Counted from the stretch's first letter, positions 32,672 to 41,476 are shown. The stretch is 64,000 nt of DNA from Blastococcus aggregatus (GCF_900221005.1 NZ_OBQI01000006.1:186001-250000); one strand, 5' to 3'. Translations and numbers: made by a program. The notes: generated from the letters alone by a model not told the origin.

Positions 32672-34453
32672 GTGCCGCGCGCCTCCACCCAGACCACGAC
32701 CACCCAGACCACGACCGCCGAGCTCACCACCGCCGAGACCACCACCGCCGAGGCCACGACCGACCCGAACCCGGCAGGCGCCACAGCCGCCGTGCGGACC
32801 CGCCGGATCCGGCAGTTCGCTCGCGACGTCCTGGGCTACGAGTCCTTCCGCCCGGGCCAGGAGGAGGCGATGCAGGCCGTCGTCGGCGGCCGGGACACCC
32901 TCGCCGTGCTGCCGTCGGGCGCAGGGAAGACGGCGATCTACCAGGTCGCCGGGCAGCTGCTCGCCGGTCCGGTCGTCGTCGTCTCGCCGCTGATCGCGCT
33001 GCAGCGCGACCAGGTCGACCGGCTCACCGAGCTCGAAGCGGAGGCCGGCCGGGCCGCAAAGCTGAACTCCACGATGTCGGCCGGAGACCAGCGCGAGGCG
33101 CTGGAAGGCCTCGGTGACGGAACGGTCCGCTTCCTCTTCCTCGCTCCCGAGCAGCTGGCCAAGCCCGACGTGGTGGACGCCCTGGCCGCGGCGCACCCGG
33201 CGCTGTTCGTCGTCGACGAGGCGCACTGCGTCTCCGCCTGGGGGCACGACTTCCGCCCCGACTACCTGCGGCTGGGCAACGCCGTCGAGCAGCTCGGCTC
33301 CCCCACCGTCCTGGCGCTCACCGCCACCGCCGCACCGCCGGTCCGGGCCGAGATCGTCGAGCGACTCGGCATGACCGACCCCGCGATCGTCGTCGCGGGC
33401 TTCGACCGGCCCGAGATCCGGCTCGAGGTCGACCACCACGCCGACGCCCGGGGCAAGGAGCTCGGCGTGCTCGACCGCGTGCTGACCGAGATCGGCGAGG
33501 GACGCGGCCCGGGCATCGTCTACAGCGCCACCCGCAAGGGCACCGAGACCATCGCCGACGAGCTGCGCGACCGCGGCCTGCGCGCGCAGGCCTACCACGC
33601 GGGCCTGCACAGGGCCGACCGCGAGGAGACCCAGCGCGCCTGGATGGACGACGAGCTCGACGTCGTCGTCGCCACGACCGCCTTCGGCATGGGCATCGAC
33701 AAGCCCGGCACCCGCTTCGTCATCCACTCCGAACCCGCCGACTCGGTGGACAGCTACTACCAGGAGATCGGCCGGGCCGGCCGCGACGGCGACCCGGCCC
33801 TCGCCGTGCTGGTCTACCGCCAGGAGGATCTCGGCCTGCGCCGCTTCTTCGCCGCCGGCACCCCGGCCGAGGAGGAGCTGCAGCAGGTCGCCGGGCTGGT
33901 CGCCGCCGCCCCCGCCGCCGGACTCGAGGACGGCGTCGACGTGCGAACCCTGCGCCAGGAGACCGGCCGGGCCGCCAGCCCGCTGGTCCGCGACCTCAAC
34001 CTGCTCGAACAGGTCGAGGCCGTCGTCATCGACGAGGACGGCGCCGCCCACCCGGCCGAGAACGCCCCCAGTCCCGGGGAGGCCGCCGCAGCCGCCCGCG
34101 AGCTCGCCGAGCACCACGAGAAGGTGGACCAGAGCCGCGTCGAGATGATGCGCGGCTACGCCGAGACCGCCGAGTGCCGGCGCCAGTTCCTGCTCGGCTA
34201 CTTCGGCGAGCAGCTCGACCAGCCGTGCGGCAACTGCGACAACTGCACGTCCGGCACCGCCCAGGAGCACCCCGGCCCCGACGACCACGACACCCCGTTC
34301 CCGGTCGAGACGCCCGTCGCGCACACCGAGTGGGGCAACGGCGTGGTCATGCGGGTCGAGGACGACCGGATCACCGTCCTGTTCGACGAGGTCGGCTACA
34401 AGACCCTCGGCCTCGCCGCGGTGCTGGAGCACGACCTGCTGCGCGCCCGCTGA
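32672..34453 (+). CDS. recQ: RecQ-type ATP-dependent DNA helicase
   Basis: A 593-residue superfamily 2 helicase that unwinds DNA 3'-5' during repair. After a Thr-rich tail the RecQ core starts near residue 45 (LGYESFRPGQEEAMQAVVGG). Motif I reads LPSGAGKTAIYQ, motif II VVDEAHCVSAWGHDFRPDY, motif III ALTATA and motif VI QEIGRAGRDGD. The zinc module is CRRQFLLGYFGE then CGNCDNC near residue 525. Beyond it, instead of a winged helix and HRDC domain, the tail VAHTEWGNGVVMRVEDDRIT and VLFDEVGYKTLGLAAV is a DUF3553-like beta domain. The GTG at 32672 has GGGGAGAGGG at good spacing; an ATG at 32573 would run through the palindrome. Confidence 0.92.
   Translation: MPRASTQTTTTQTTTAELTTAETTTAEATTDPNPAGATAAVRTRRIRQFARDVLGYESFRPGQEEAMQAVVGGRDTLAVLPSGAGKTAIYQVAGQLLAGPVVVVSPLIALQRDQVDRLTELEAEAGRAAKLNSTMSAGDQREALEGLGDGTVRFLFLAPEQLAKPDVVDALAAAHPALFVVDEAHCVSAWGHDFRPDYLRLGNAVEQLGSPTVLALTATAAPPVRAEIVERLGMTDPAIVVAGFDRPEIRLEVDHHADARGKELGVLDRVLTEIGEGRGPGIVYSATRKGTETIADELRDRGLRAQAYHAGLHRADREETQRAWMDDELDVVVATTAFGMGIDKPGTRFVIHSEPADSVDSYYQEIGRAGRDGDPALAVLVYRQEDLGLRRFFAAGTPAEEELQQVAGLVAAAPAAGLEDGVDVRTLRQETGRAASPLVRDLNLLEQVEAVVIDEDGAAHPAENAPSPGEAAAAARELAEHHEKVDQSRVEMMRGYAETAECRRQFLLGYFGEQLDQPCGNCDNCTSGTAQEHPGPDDHDTPFPVETPVAHTEWGNGVVMRVEDDRITVLFDEVGYKTLGLAAVLEHDLLRAR
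32687..32761 (+). repeat. Thr-rich coding microrepeat in recQ
   Basis: About 25 codons, nearly all ACC/ACG/GCC/GAG, with repeated blocks TQTTT and TAETTTAE. The stretch gives a disordered acidic/Thr tail and could vary in length by slippage. Confidence 0.6.
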
Positions 34454-34474
34454 CACCCGGCCACCCCGCCACCA

Positions 34475-34516
34475 GTTCCCGACACAGCGTCGGTAAAGTT
34501 CCCGACGCGCCGTCGG
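34475..34516 (+). promoter_or_regulatory. Double palindromic operator around a -10 box
   Basis: Two 19-bp direct copies, GTTCCCGAC-N5-GTCGG, at 34475-34493 and 34498-34516, 23 bp apart centre to centre. Each carries the inverted repeat CCGAC-N5-GTCGG. Between them lies TAAAGT (34494-34499), a good -10 box. This is the upstream region of the ABC permease, and the third gene of that operon is a TetR regulator, its likely ligand-sensing repressor. Confidence 0.65.
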
Positions 34517-34552
34517 CATCACGCCATCCCCGATGCGGCGCAGGGGGTACCC

Positions 34553-35701
34553 ATGTTCCTCGGCGCCCGCGAACTGCTGTTCGCCCGCGGCCACTTCAGC
34601 CTCATGGGCGCCGTCGTGGCGCTCATCGCGCTGCTCGTCGTCCTGCTCTCCGGGCTGTCCACCGGCCTGGTCAACGACGGCGTCTCCGGACTCCAGCGGC
34701 TACCGGTCACGGCCTTCGCCTTCGACGACGACACGAAGACGGACTCGGCGTTCTCCCGCAGCGTCGTCTCGTTCGACCAGGTCGCGGACTGGGCGGACCA
34801 GCCGGGCGTGGCCGAGGCCGCGCCCTTCGGCAACGCGCTGGTCAACGGCTCCGCGACCGGCGGCGACGGCCGCACCGTCCCCGTCGACCTGGCGCTCTTC
34901 GGCGTCCCGGCCGGCTCGTTCCTGGCCCCGGAGCCGGTCGAGGGGAACCGCCTGGACGACGGCGACCCGGCCGGCATCGTCATCAGCGGCACGCTGGCCG
35001 ACCAGGGCGTGCGCATCGGCGACACCGTCGTGCTGGACCGGATCGGCACGGAGCTGACCGTCGTCGGCACGCTGGCCGAGCAGCACACCTACGGACACGT
35101 CGACGTCGCCTACGTCCCGCTCGCCACCTGGCAGGAGGTGCACGCCGGCGCCGGGCCGGGTGACCCGCTGCGCGAGGAGGCCCGCTCCGAGGCCACCGCC
35201 GTCGCCCTGCTCGCCGAGGACGGCGCGCAGCTCGATCCCGCAGCCGGTGACGACGCCGCTGGGACCCGCACGCTGACGCTGGAGGAGTCCTTCGGTGCCT
35301 CCCCGGGCTACACGGCCGAGACCTCCACGCTCAACCTGATCGAGGGGTTCCTCTACGTGATCTCGGCGCTGGTCATCGGCGCCTTCTTCACCGTCTGGAC
35401 GATCAACCGCCGGCACGAGCTCGCGGTCATCCGGGCCATGGGCGGAACGGCCGGGTATCTGGTCCGTGACACGGTCGCGCAGGCCGCCGTGGTGCTGGTC
35501 CTCGCCACCGCCGTCGGCGTCCTCGCCGGCCTGGGCCTGGGTGCCCTGCTCGCCGGCAGCTCCATGCCGTTCGCCCTGGAGGCGGCGCCGGTCGCCACCG
35601 CCGCCGCGCTCCTCGTCCTGCTGGGCCTGCTCGGCGCGGCGGCGGCCGCCGTCCGCATCGCCCGGATCGACCCCCTCACCGCCCTCGGAGGACAGCGATG
35701 A
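34553..35701 (+). CDS. FtsX-like ABC transporter permease
   Basis: A 382-residue membrane protein of the MacB/FtsX/DevC type. One helix at about 18-40 is followed by a large extracytoplasmic domain (about 45-260) and then three helices (about 265-290, 310-340, 345-370). The segment RRHELAVIRAMGG after the second helix is the conserved coupling motif, and the protein ends with RIDPLTALGG, also typical. It pairs with the ATPase downstream, whose start overlaps its stop by 4 bp. These systems move lipids or drugs or transmit mechanical force rather than import solutes. The substrate is unknown. Confidence 0.9.
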   Translation: MFLGARELLFARGHFSLMGAVVALIALLVVLLSGLSTGLVNDGVSGLQRLPVTAFAFDDDTKTDSAFSRSVVSFDQVADWADQPGVAEAAPFGNALVNGSATGGDGRTVPVDLALFGVPAGSFLAPEPVEGNRLDDGDPAGIVISGTLADQGVRIGDTVVLDRIGTELTVVGTLAEQHTYGHVDVAYVPLATWQEVHAGAGPGDPLREEARSEATAVALLAEDGAQLDPAAGDDAAGTRTLTLEESFGASPGYTAETSTLNLIEGFLYVISALVIGAFFTVWTINRRHELAVIRAMGGTAGYLVRDTVAQAAVVLVLATAVGVLAGLGLGALLAGSSMPFALEAAPVATAAALLVLLGLLGAAAAAVRIARIDPLTALGGQR

Positions 35702-36393
35702 CCCGCGGCAGCGCCGCCCTGGAACTGGCTCACGTCACCCTGCGCCTGGGGGACGGCGACGCGCAGGTCACCGCGCTGGACGACGTCACCCTGGACGTCA
35801 CCCCGGGCGAGCTGGTCGCGGTCCTCGGCCCCTCGGGCTCGGGCAAGTCCAGCCTGCTCGCCGTCGCGGGCGGCCTCACCCGCCCCGACGAGGGCAGCGT
35901 GCGCGTCGGCGGCGTCGACCTCGCCACGGCCTCCCGGCGCGAGCTGGCCCGCTACCGCCGCGAGCAGGTGGGCTTCGTGTTCCAGTCCGGGAACCTCATC
36001 CCGGCGCTCACCGCGGTCGACCAGTTGCGTTTCGCGCTCCGGATCGCCGGCCGCCGTGCCGACGCCGCGCACACCCCGGAGCTGCTGCTGGAGCGGGTGG
36101 GCATGTCAGCCCGGGCGGGACACCGCCCGCACCAGCTCTCCGGGGGCGAGCGGCAGCGCGTGGGCATCGCCCGCGCCCTGGTCACCCGGCCCTCGGTGCT
36201 CCTGGTCGACGAGCCCACCGCCGCCCTCGACCGCGCCCGCAGCCGCGAGATCGTCGCGCTGCTCGCCCAGGAGACGCACGAGTTCGGGGTGGCCACGGTC
36301 ATGGTCACCCACGACCACGACGTCATCGGGGCCTGCGACCGCGTGCTGGAGATGGTGGATGGGAAGCTGGGCCAGGTCCACGCCCACAGCTGA
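35698..36393 (+). CDS. ABC transporter ATP-binding protein (LolD/DevA type)
   Basis: A 231-residue ATPase. Walker A GPSGSGKSS is near residue 45, Q-loop FVFQSGNLIPALT near 92, signature LSGGERQRVGIARAL near 145, Walker B VLLVDEPTAALD near 165 and switch His in VTHDHDV near 202. Sequence and partner permease put it in the LolD/MacB/DevA subgroup. It overlaps the permease by 4 bp and the TetR gene follows 8 bp later, forming a three-gene operon. Confidence 0.92.
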   Translation: MTRGSAALELAHVTLRLGDGDAQVTALDDVTLDVTPGELVAVLGPSGSGKSSLLAVAGGLTRPDEGSVRVGGVDLATASRRELARYRREQVGFVFQSGNLIPALTAVDQLRFALRIAGRRADAAHTPELLLERVGMSARAGHRPHQLSGGERQRVGIARALVTRPSVLLVDEPTAALDRARSREIVALLAQETHEFGVATVMVTHDHDVIGACDRVLEMVDGKLGQVHAHS

Positions 36394-36401
36394 GGAGGCA
36401 C

Positions 36402-36995
36402 GTGCCCCGCATCCGGGCGGCCACGGTCGCCGAGCACCGGGCCGCGCAGCGCAGGGCCCTGCTCGACGCCGGGCGCCGCATCGTCGCCGAGAGCGGCCGG
36501 CCGCCCACCCTGTCCGGGGTCGCGGCGGGCGCCGGCCTCGCGCGGTCGAGCGTCTACGAGTACTTCACCTCCGCCGACGACCTGCTCGCCGCGCTCGTGG
36601 AGGACATCACCCCCCGCTGGGCGGCCCGGGTGCGGGCGGAGGTGGACGCGGCGGGATCACCCGCCGAGGCCGTCCTCGCCTACGTGCACGCGCACCTCGC
36701 GCAGGTCGCCGAGGGCGAGCACGCGATCATCGCCGCGCTGGCGACGATCGCGCCCGGGCACGTGACCAGCGAGCGGGCCCGCAGCATGCACGACGCGCTG
36801 AGCCGGCCCCTCCTGGAGGCGCTCGGCTCCCTGGGGGTTCCCGACGCGGACCTCGTCGCCGGGCAGATCGACGCCCTGGTGCGCGGCGCGTCCCGGCAGA
36901 TCGAGGAGGGCACCGCGGACCTGGACCGCGCCTGGGCGGCCGCCCGGTCGGTGCTCGAGCCCTTCGTCCGGGACCGGGGTCGCGCCCGCGGCTGA
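36402..36995 (+). CDS. TetR family transcriptional regulator
   Basis: A 197-residue regulator. The N-terminal helix-turn-helix (about 15-55) reads RRIVAESGRPPTLSGVAAGA then GLARSSVYEYFTSADDLLAAL, a standard TetR DNA-binding domain. The C-terminal ligand-binding half is helical and specific to the protein. The GTG at 36402 has GAGGAGG a few bases upstream. As the last gene of the ABC operon it probably represses that operon through the double palindrome at 34475-34516 and is relieved by the exported compound; this is inference from position and site symmetry. Confidence 0.88.
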   Translation: MPRIRAATVAEHRAAQRRALLDAGRRIVAESGRPPTLSGVAAGAGLARSSVYEYFTSADDLLAALVEDITPRWAARVRAEVDAAGSPAEAVLAYVHAHLAQVAEGEHAIIAALATIAPGHVTSERARSMHDALSRPLLEALGSLGVPDADLVAGQIDALVRGASRQIEEGTADLDRAWAAARSVLEPFVRDRGRARG

Positions 36996-37101
36996 CCCCG
37001 CTTCGAGCTGCGAGGTCCGGTGCCCCCCGTGATCATTCGAGACGACGACGGGTCGCTGTCCCGAGCCCAGGGGGAGCGGCCGTGGGAGAAGGGGTGCGCC
37101 C

Positions 37102-38766
37102 GTGAAGGTCCTCGGCATCAACGCGATCTACCACGACCCCGCGGCGGCGCTCGTCGTCGACGGGACCGTCGTCGCCGCCGCGGAGGAGGAGCGCTTCAGC
37201 CGACGCAAGCACGGGAAGCGCCCGCTCCCCTGGAGCGCGTGGGAGCTGCCCGAGCTCTCCGCCGCCTGGTGCCTCGCCGAGGCCGGCATCCGCGCCGACG
37301 AGCTCGACGCGGTCGCCTACTCCTTCGACCCCGCGCTGATGACGACGCCCGAGGACACCGGCCTCTTCGACGACGGCGACGTCATGCGCAAGCGGTACGC
37401 CGAGATGGCGCCGGACTTCCTCGCCCACGCGCTGCCCGGGCTGGACCCGGCGAAGGTCCGCTACGTCAAGCACCACGTCGCGCACGCCGCCTCGGCCGGG
37501 CTGGCCGCGCCCGGATGCGACGGTCGGCGGGACAACGCCGTCCTCGTGCTGGACGGTCGCGGCGAGGCGCACAGCCACCTCGCCGGCCGCTACGTCGACG
37601 GGCAGCTGGAGATCCTCGCCGGCCAGGCACTCCCCCACTCCCTCGGCCTGATGTACGAGGAGCTCACCGACCACCTCGGCTTCCTCCGCAGCTCCGACGA
37701 GTTCAAGGTCATGGCGATGGCCTCCTACGGAAAGCCCCGCTTCCTCGGCCAGCTCTCCGAGCTCATCCGCGCCACCGACGACGGCGGCTTCCGCACCGAG
37801 AAGATCGACTTCACCGAGTTCGCGCCCCGCCTGGGGAAGGGCGACCAGTGGACCGAGGCCCACGCCGACCTCGCCGCCAGCGTGCAGACCCGGCTCGAGG
37901 AGGTGCTGGTCGACCTGGCCCGCTGGGTGCACGCCCAGACCGGCGAGAAGACCCTCACCCTCGCCGGGGGCACGGCACTCAACTGCGTGGCCAACACCCG
38001 CATCCTCGCCGAGAGCCCGTTCGAACAGGTCTGGGTCCAGCCCGCGGCGGGCGACGCCGGCACCGCCCTGGGCGCCGCGCTGCACGTCGCCCGCGAACTG
38101 GGCGAGGCGACGCAGCCGATGCCCGGCGCCGCTCTGGGCCGCGGCTGGAGCGACGAGGAGATCGAGAAGGTGCTGAGGACGGCGGCGATCGACTACGAGC
38201 GCCCCGACGACGTCGCCGAGACGGTCGCCGAGGTGCTGGCCGACAACGGCATCGTCGCCTGGTTCCAGGGCCGCAGCGAGTACGGTCCGCGCGCGCTGGG
38301 CCACCGCTCGCTGCTGGCGCACCCCGGCCACCCGGCCAACCTGGAGCGGATGAACGACGTGAAGGGCCGCGAGCAGTTCCGGCCCGTCGCGCCCATGGTG
38401 CTGCTGGAGCGGGCTCCGGAGATCTTCAGCCGCGGCCCGATCCCCTCGCCGTACATGCTGTTCGTGCACGACGTCGCCGAGGAGTGGCGCGAGCGCATCC
38501 CGACGGTCACCCACGTCGACGGGACGGCGCGGATCCAGACGATCGACCCGGGGACCCAGCCGCTGGTGCACCGGATGATCTCCGCCTTCGAGCGGCGTAC
38601 CGGCATCCCCGTCGTCGTCAACACCAGCCTCAACACCGCGGGACGGCCGATGGTCGACGACCCGCGGGACGCGCTGGAGTGCTTCGGCTCGGCTCCGGTC
38701 GACCTGCTCGCGATCGGGCCGTTCGTCGTCCGGCGGGCGACGCCGACCTCCCGCACCCGGAACTGA
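37102..38766 (+). CDS. NodU/CmcH-family carbamoyltransferase
   Basis: A 554-residue two-domain O-carbamoyltransferase. The N-terminal Kae1-like domain begins VLGINAIYHDPAAALVVDG and has the metal-binding KHHVAHAASA (about residue 128), VLVLDGRGE and LTLAGGTALNC motifs. The C-terminal domain (about 370-550) has GIVAWFQGRSEYGPRALGHR and VVVNTSLNTAGRPM. Enzymes of this family make carbamoyl-adenylate from carbamoyl phosphate and ATP and transfer the carbamoyl group to hydroxyls of antibiotics or Nod factors. No biosynthetic gene cluster is next to it, so the acceptor is unknown. It is a single gene with a GTG start. Confidence 0.9.
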   Translation: MKVLGINAIYHDPAAALVVDGTVVAAAEEERFSRRKHGKRPLPWSAWELPELSAAWCLAEAGIRADELDAVAYSFDPALMTTPEDTGLFDDGDVMRKRYAEMAPDFLAHALPGLDPAKVRYVKHHVAHAASAGLAAPGCDGRRDNAVLVLDGRGEAHSHLAGRYVDGQLEILAGQALPHSLGLMYEELTDHLGFLRSSDEFKVMAMASYGKPRFLGQLSELIRATDDGGFRTEKIDFTEFAPRLGKGDQWTEAHADLAASVQTRLEEVLVDLARWVHAQTGEKTLTLAGGTALNCVANTRILAESPFEQVWVQPAAGDAGTALGAALHVARELGEATQPMPGAALGRGWSDEEIEKVLRTAAIDYERPDDVAETVAEVLADNGIVAWFQGRSEYGPRALGHRSLLAHPGHPANLERMNDVKGREQFRPVAPMVLLERAPEIFSRGPIPSPYMLFVHDVAEEWRERIPTVTHVDGTARIQTIDPGTQPLVHRMISAFERRTGIPVVVNTSLNTAGRPMVDDPRDALECFGSAPVDLLAIGPFVVRRATPTSRTRN

Positions 38767-38811
38767 CGGAGGACACCGGTCACGATCCGGGCACACGACC
38801 GGGTGACCTCC

Positions 38812-38836
38812 GTTACCCCAGGTGGGGCGGGGGTAT
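38812..38836 (+). promoter_or_regulatory. SigB/SigF-like promoter for DUF4383
   Basis: GTTA (38812-38815), 15-nt spacer, GGGTAT (38831-38836). This matches the general-stress sigma consensus GTTT-N14-16-GGGTAT with one change. The start would be near 38843, about 45 nt before the ATG. Confidence 0.65.
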
Positions 38837-38889
38837 CCCCTGTGCCCGTCGAGACCACGGCGGCAGTCGGAACGATTCTGGAGATCACC

Positions 38890-39351
38890 ATGTCCGCTTC
38901 GCACACCCCCCGGGCCGACCGGGCCATGACGTGGCCGCAGATCCTGGGCCTGGCATTCGGCGCTGTCTACCTGCTGATCGGGATCATCGGCTTCTTCATC
39001 ACCGGGTTCGACAACTTCCTCGGCAACGAGAACGGCCAGCCGGCGCACCACGTGGACGAGAACCTGCTCGGGTTCATGATCAACCCGATGCACAACGTCG
39101 TGCACATCCTCATCGGCGCCGTCGGTCTGGCGCTGTCCCGCACGCTGGCCGGCGCCCGCACCTACGGGTGGCTGCTGGCGATCGGCTACGGCGCCGCGTT
39201 CGTGTACGGCCTCGTCGCCGTGGGCGAGGACTGGGACTTCCTCAACCTGAACGCCGCCGACAACGTGCTGCACATCCTGACCGCCCTCGTCGGCCTGGCC
39301 ATCGCGCTGGGTCCGGTCCGCACCGCCGTCGACCACCGGCGCACGGTCTGA
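38890..39351 (+). CDS. DUF4383 membrane protein
   Basis: A 153-residue integral membrane protein with four predicted helices (about 18-40, 65-88, 95-115, 122-145). MTWPQILGLAFGAVYLLIGI, then DENLLGFMINPMHNVVHI and DNVLHILTALVGLAIAL are typical of the DUF4383 family of actinobacteria. The family's role is unknown. The ATG at 38890 has GGAG 7 nt upstream. An upstream SigB/SigF-like promoter suggests stress-induced expression, and the strong hairpin after the stop makes it a single-gene unit. Confidence 0.85.
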   Translation: MSASHTPRADRAMTWPQILGLAFGAVYLLIGIIGFFITGFDNFLGNENGQPAHHVDENLLGFMINPMHNVVHILIGAVGLALSRTLAGARTYGWLLAIGYGAAFVYGLVAVGEDWDFLNLNAADNVLHILTALVGLAIALGPVRTAVDHRRTV

Positions 39352-39366
39352 CCTCCCGCTGACCGC

Positions 39367-39400
39367 ACGTCGCACCGGGCACGTCCGCCCGGTGCGACGT
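39367..39400. terminator. Strong 14-bp terminator-like hairpin
   Basis: Left arm ACGTCGCACCGGGC (39367-39380), 6-nt loop, perfect right arm to 39400. It lies 15 bp after the DUF4383 stop. There is no T-run. Confidence 0.75.
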
Positions 39401-39416
39401 GGGTCACATCCGCGGC

Positions 39417-39422
39417 TACCGT
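39417..39422 (+). promoter_or_regulatory. -10 box for leaderless acyl-CoA dehydrogenase
   Basis: TACCGT, 7 nt before the ATG at 39430, fits a leaderless transcript. No -35 box is evident; the preceding terminator hairpin occupies that position. Confidence 0.4.
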
Positions 39423-39429
39423 GCCGGGC

Positions 39430-40641
39430 ATGGACTTCGCTCTCTCCGCCAAGGCCGAGGACGTCTGCGCCCGCGCCTGGGACTTCATGCGCGAGCACGT
39501 CTTCCCCGCCGAGCCGGTCTACGACCGGTGGCGCGCCGAGCGCGGGCACGACGACCACGGGCACCCGCCGGTGCTGGAGGAGCTCAAGGCCGAGGCCCGC
39601 CGGCGGGGCCTGTGGAACCTCTTCTCCCACGAGGTCGGCGGGCTCACCAACCTCGAGTACGCCTCCGTCGCCGAGATCACCGGCTGGTCGCCCGTCCTCG
39701 CCCCCGAGGCGATGAACGTGGGCGCGCCCGACACGGGCAACATGGAGACCCTCATGCTCTTCGGCACCGAGGAGCACAAGCAGCGCTGGCTGGCCCCGCT
39801 GCTGGAGGGCGAGATCCGTTCCGGCTTCGCGATGACCGAGCCCGACGTCGCCTCCTCGGATGCCCGCAACATCCAGACCTCGATCGTCCGCGACGGCGAC
39901 GAGTACGTGATCAACGGCCGCAAGTGGTGGACCACGGGCGCCGCCGACGAGCGCTGCCAGATCTTCATCGTCATGGGCAAGACCGACCCCGACGGCCCGC
40001 CGCACCGCCAGCAGTCGATGGTCCTGGTCCCCCGGGGCACCCCGGGGTTCGAGATCGTCCGTCACCTGCCGGTGTTCGGCTACCAGGACCAGCACGGCCA
40101 CTCCGAGCTGCGGTTCACCGACGTCCGCGTGCCGGTGGGCAACCTGCTGGCCGGCGAGGGCGACGGCTTCATGATCGCCCAGGCGCGGCTCGGCCCCGGC
40201 CGGATCCACCACTGCATGCGTGCCATCGGCATGGCCGAGCGAGCGCTGGCGCTCATGGTCGAGCGGACCAAGAACCGGGTGGCCTTCGGCCGTCCACTGG
40301 CCGAGCAGGGCACCGTGCGGGAGGCGATCGCGCTCTCCCGCATCGAGATCGACCAAGCGCGCCTCTACGTGCTCAAGACCGCCGACCTGATCGACAAGTA
40401 CGGCGCCAAGGGCGCCCGCACGGAGATCTCGGCGATCAAGGTGGCGGCGCCGAAGGTCGCGCTCGCCGTCATCGACCGCGCGATCCAGGTGCACGGCGGG
40501 GCGGGCGTCAGCGACGACACCGTCCTGGCCCGCTTCTACGCCAGCGCCCGCACGCTGCGGATCGTCGACGGACCCGATGCCGTCCACATCCGCGGCGTGG
40601 CCAAGGAGGAGCTGGCCCGGGAACGCCCCTACAGCGGCTGA
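39430..40641 (+). CDS. Acyl-CoA dehydrogenase family protein
   Basis: A 403-residue FAD enzyme that forms the alpha-beta double bond in acyl-CoA. The N-terminal helical domain is followed by [19 protein letters not shown] (about residues 135-153), which binds FAD and substrate, and a beta domain. The C-terminal helical domain has [14 protein letters not shown] near residue 280, [13 protein letters not shown] near 355 and [10 protein letters not shown]. This is the ACAD10/11-like group (long N-terminus, PAEPVYDRW). The exact acyl chain is unknown. The ATG at 39430 is preferred to a GTG 9 bp upstream because a TACCGT -10 box is spaced for it. The end overlaps the convergent next gene by 13 bp. 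Confidence 0.9.
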   Translation: MDFALSAKAEDVCARAWDFMREHVFPAEPVYDRWRAERGHDDHGHPPVLEELKAEARRRGLWNLFSHEVGGLTNLEYASVAEITGWSPVLAPEAMNVGAPDTGNMETLMLFGTEEHKQRWLAPLLEGEIRSGFAMTEPDVASSDARNIQTSIVRDGDEYVINGRKWWTTGAADERCQIFIVMGKTDPDGPPHRQQSMVLVPRGTPGFEIVRHLPVFGYQDQHGHSELRFTDVRVPVGNLLAGEGDGFMIAQARLGPGRIHHCMRAIGMAERALALMVERTKNRVAFGRPLAEQGTVREAIALSRIEIDQARLYVLKTADLIDKYGAKGARTEISAIKVAAPKVALAVIDRAIQVHGGAGVSDDTVLARFYASARTLRIVDGPDAVHIRGVAKEELARERPYSG

Positions 40642-40868
40642 CCGCCGGCGCCCCGGCTGGCGCGCCGGTACAGGACCAGCCCCGCGGCAGCCACCAGCAC
40701 GCCCACGACCACCTGGGCGATGCCCCAGCCCGCGCGGTCGCTGCCGAACCAGGTCACCGACGAGACCAGCAGGACGACGGCGACGCCGACGACGAACAGC
40801 GCGATCTGCCGCGCCCGGTCCTGCTCGGGCGTGCGACGGGGGGAGCGGTCGGGAGGGCCGGCGGTCAT
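40629..40868 (-). CDS. Small two-helix membrane protein
   Basis: A 79-residue protein with two hydrophobic helices (about 22-42 and 48-66) joined by a short loop and a charged, Arg-rich N-terminus, so both ends should face the cytoplasm. No family recognised. Its 3' end overlaps the convergent acyl-CoA dehydrogenase gene by 13 bp. Confidence 0.65.
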   Translation of the reverse strand: MTAGPPDRSPRRTPEQDRARQIALFVVGVAVVLLVSSVTWFGSDRAGWGIAQVVVGVLVAAAGLVLYRRASRGAGGQPL

Positions 40869-40882
40869 GGCCCCGGGTCTAC

Positions 40883-40930
40883 CAGAGCGGGCAGGACATC
40901 AGAGCGGGCAGGGCCTCAGAGCGGGCGGGC
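40883..40930. repeat. 17-bp tandem repeat, three copies
   Basis: CAGAGCGGGCAGGACAT (40883-40899) is followed by two similar copies (40900-40916, 40917-40930, last one partial). The last copy encodes the C-terminus and stop of the minus-strand GNAT gene, so the repeat grew from that coding end. Confidence 0.7.
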
Positions 40931-41443
40931 CAGCAGGATCTCGTCCCGGTCGTCGCCGGGCGCCACGCGCACCGCACCCGGCAACCGGCCCGCCTCGGTG
41001 TACCCCAGGCCCCGGTAGAACGCGTCGACACCGGTGCCGCCCCGCGCGGTGAGCGAGACGAACTCCCACCCGCGGCCTGCCGCGATCCGGTGCACACCCT
41101 CCATCAGCGCGCGGCCCAGGCCGGTGCCCTGCCGCGAGGGGTGGACCTGGACCCGCAGCACGGTGCCCCAGTGCCGGCGAAGCGGCGACGACGAGCCGAC
41201 CAGCGCCGCGAACCCCGCCGTCGCGCCGTCGACGGTGAGCACGCAGAGGACGTCCCGCCCCGACGTGATGCCGTCGAGCAGCCGGTCGAGCACCGGCGCG
41301 ACGTCCGCCGCGGTCACCGGGGGCACGAAACCGACCGCGCCGCCCGCGTTGGTGACGTCGACCCAGCAGGCGAGGAGCTCGGCCCGCAGGGCGTCGTCCA
41401 CGGTGGTCACGGCACGGACGTCGACGGCGGGCACGCCCTCCAT
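40916..41443 (-). CDS. GNAT family N-acetyltransferase
   Basis: A 175-residue acetyltransferase. The acetyl-CoA pyrophosphate loop is RQGTGLGRALM (near residue 105), preceded by the beta-4 strand VLRVQVHPS; the C-terminal AFYRGLGYTEAGR motif is typical. The substrate is unknown. It is divergent from the arsR gene across 69 bp. Confidence 0.85.
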   Translation of the reverse strand: MEGVPAVDVRAVTTVDDALRAELLACWVDVTNAGGAVGFVPPVTAADVAPVLDRLLDGITSGRDVLCVLTVDGATAGFAALVGSSSPLRRHWGTVLRVQVHPSRQGTGLGRALMEGVHRIAAGRGWEFVSLTARGGTGVDAFYRGLGYTEAGRLPGAVRVAPGDDRDEILLARPL

Positions 41444-41476
41444 CCTCCCGCGCCGCCCCGCGCGCGGCGCCGGGGG

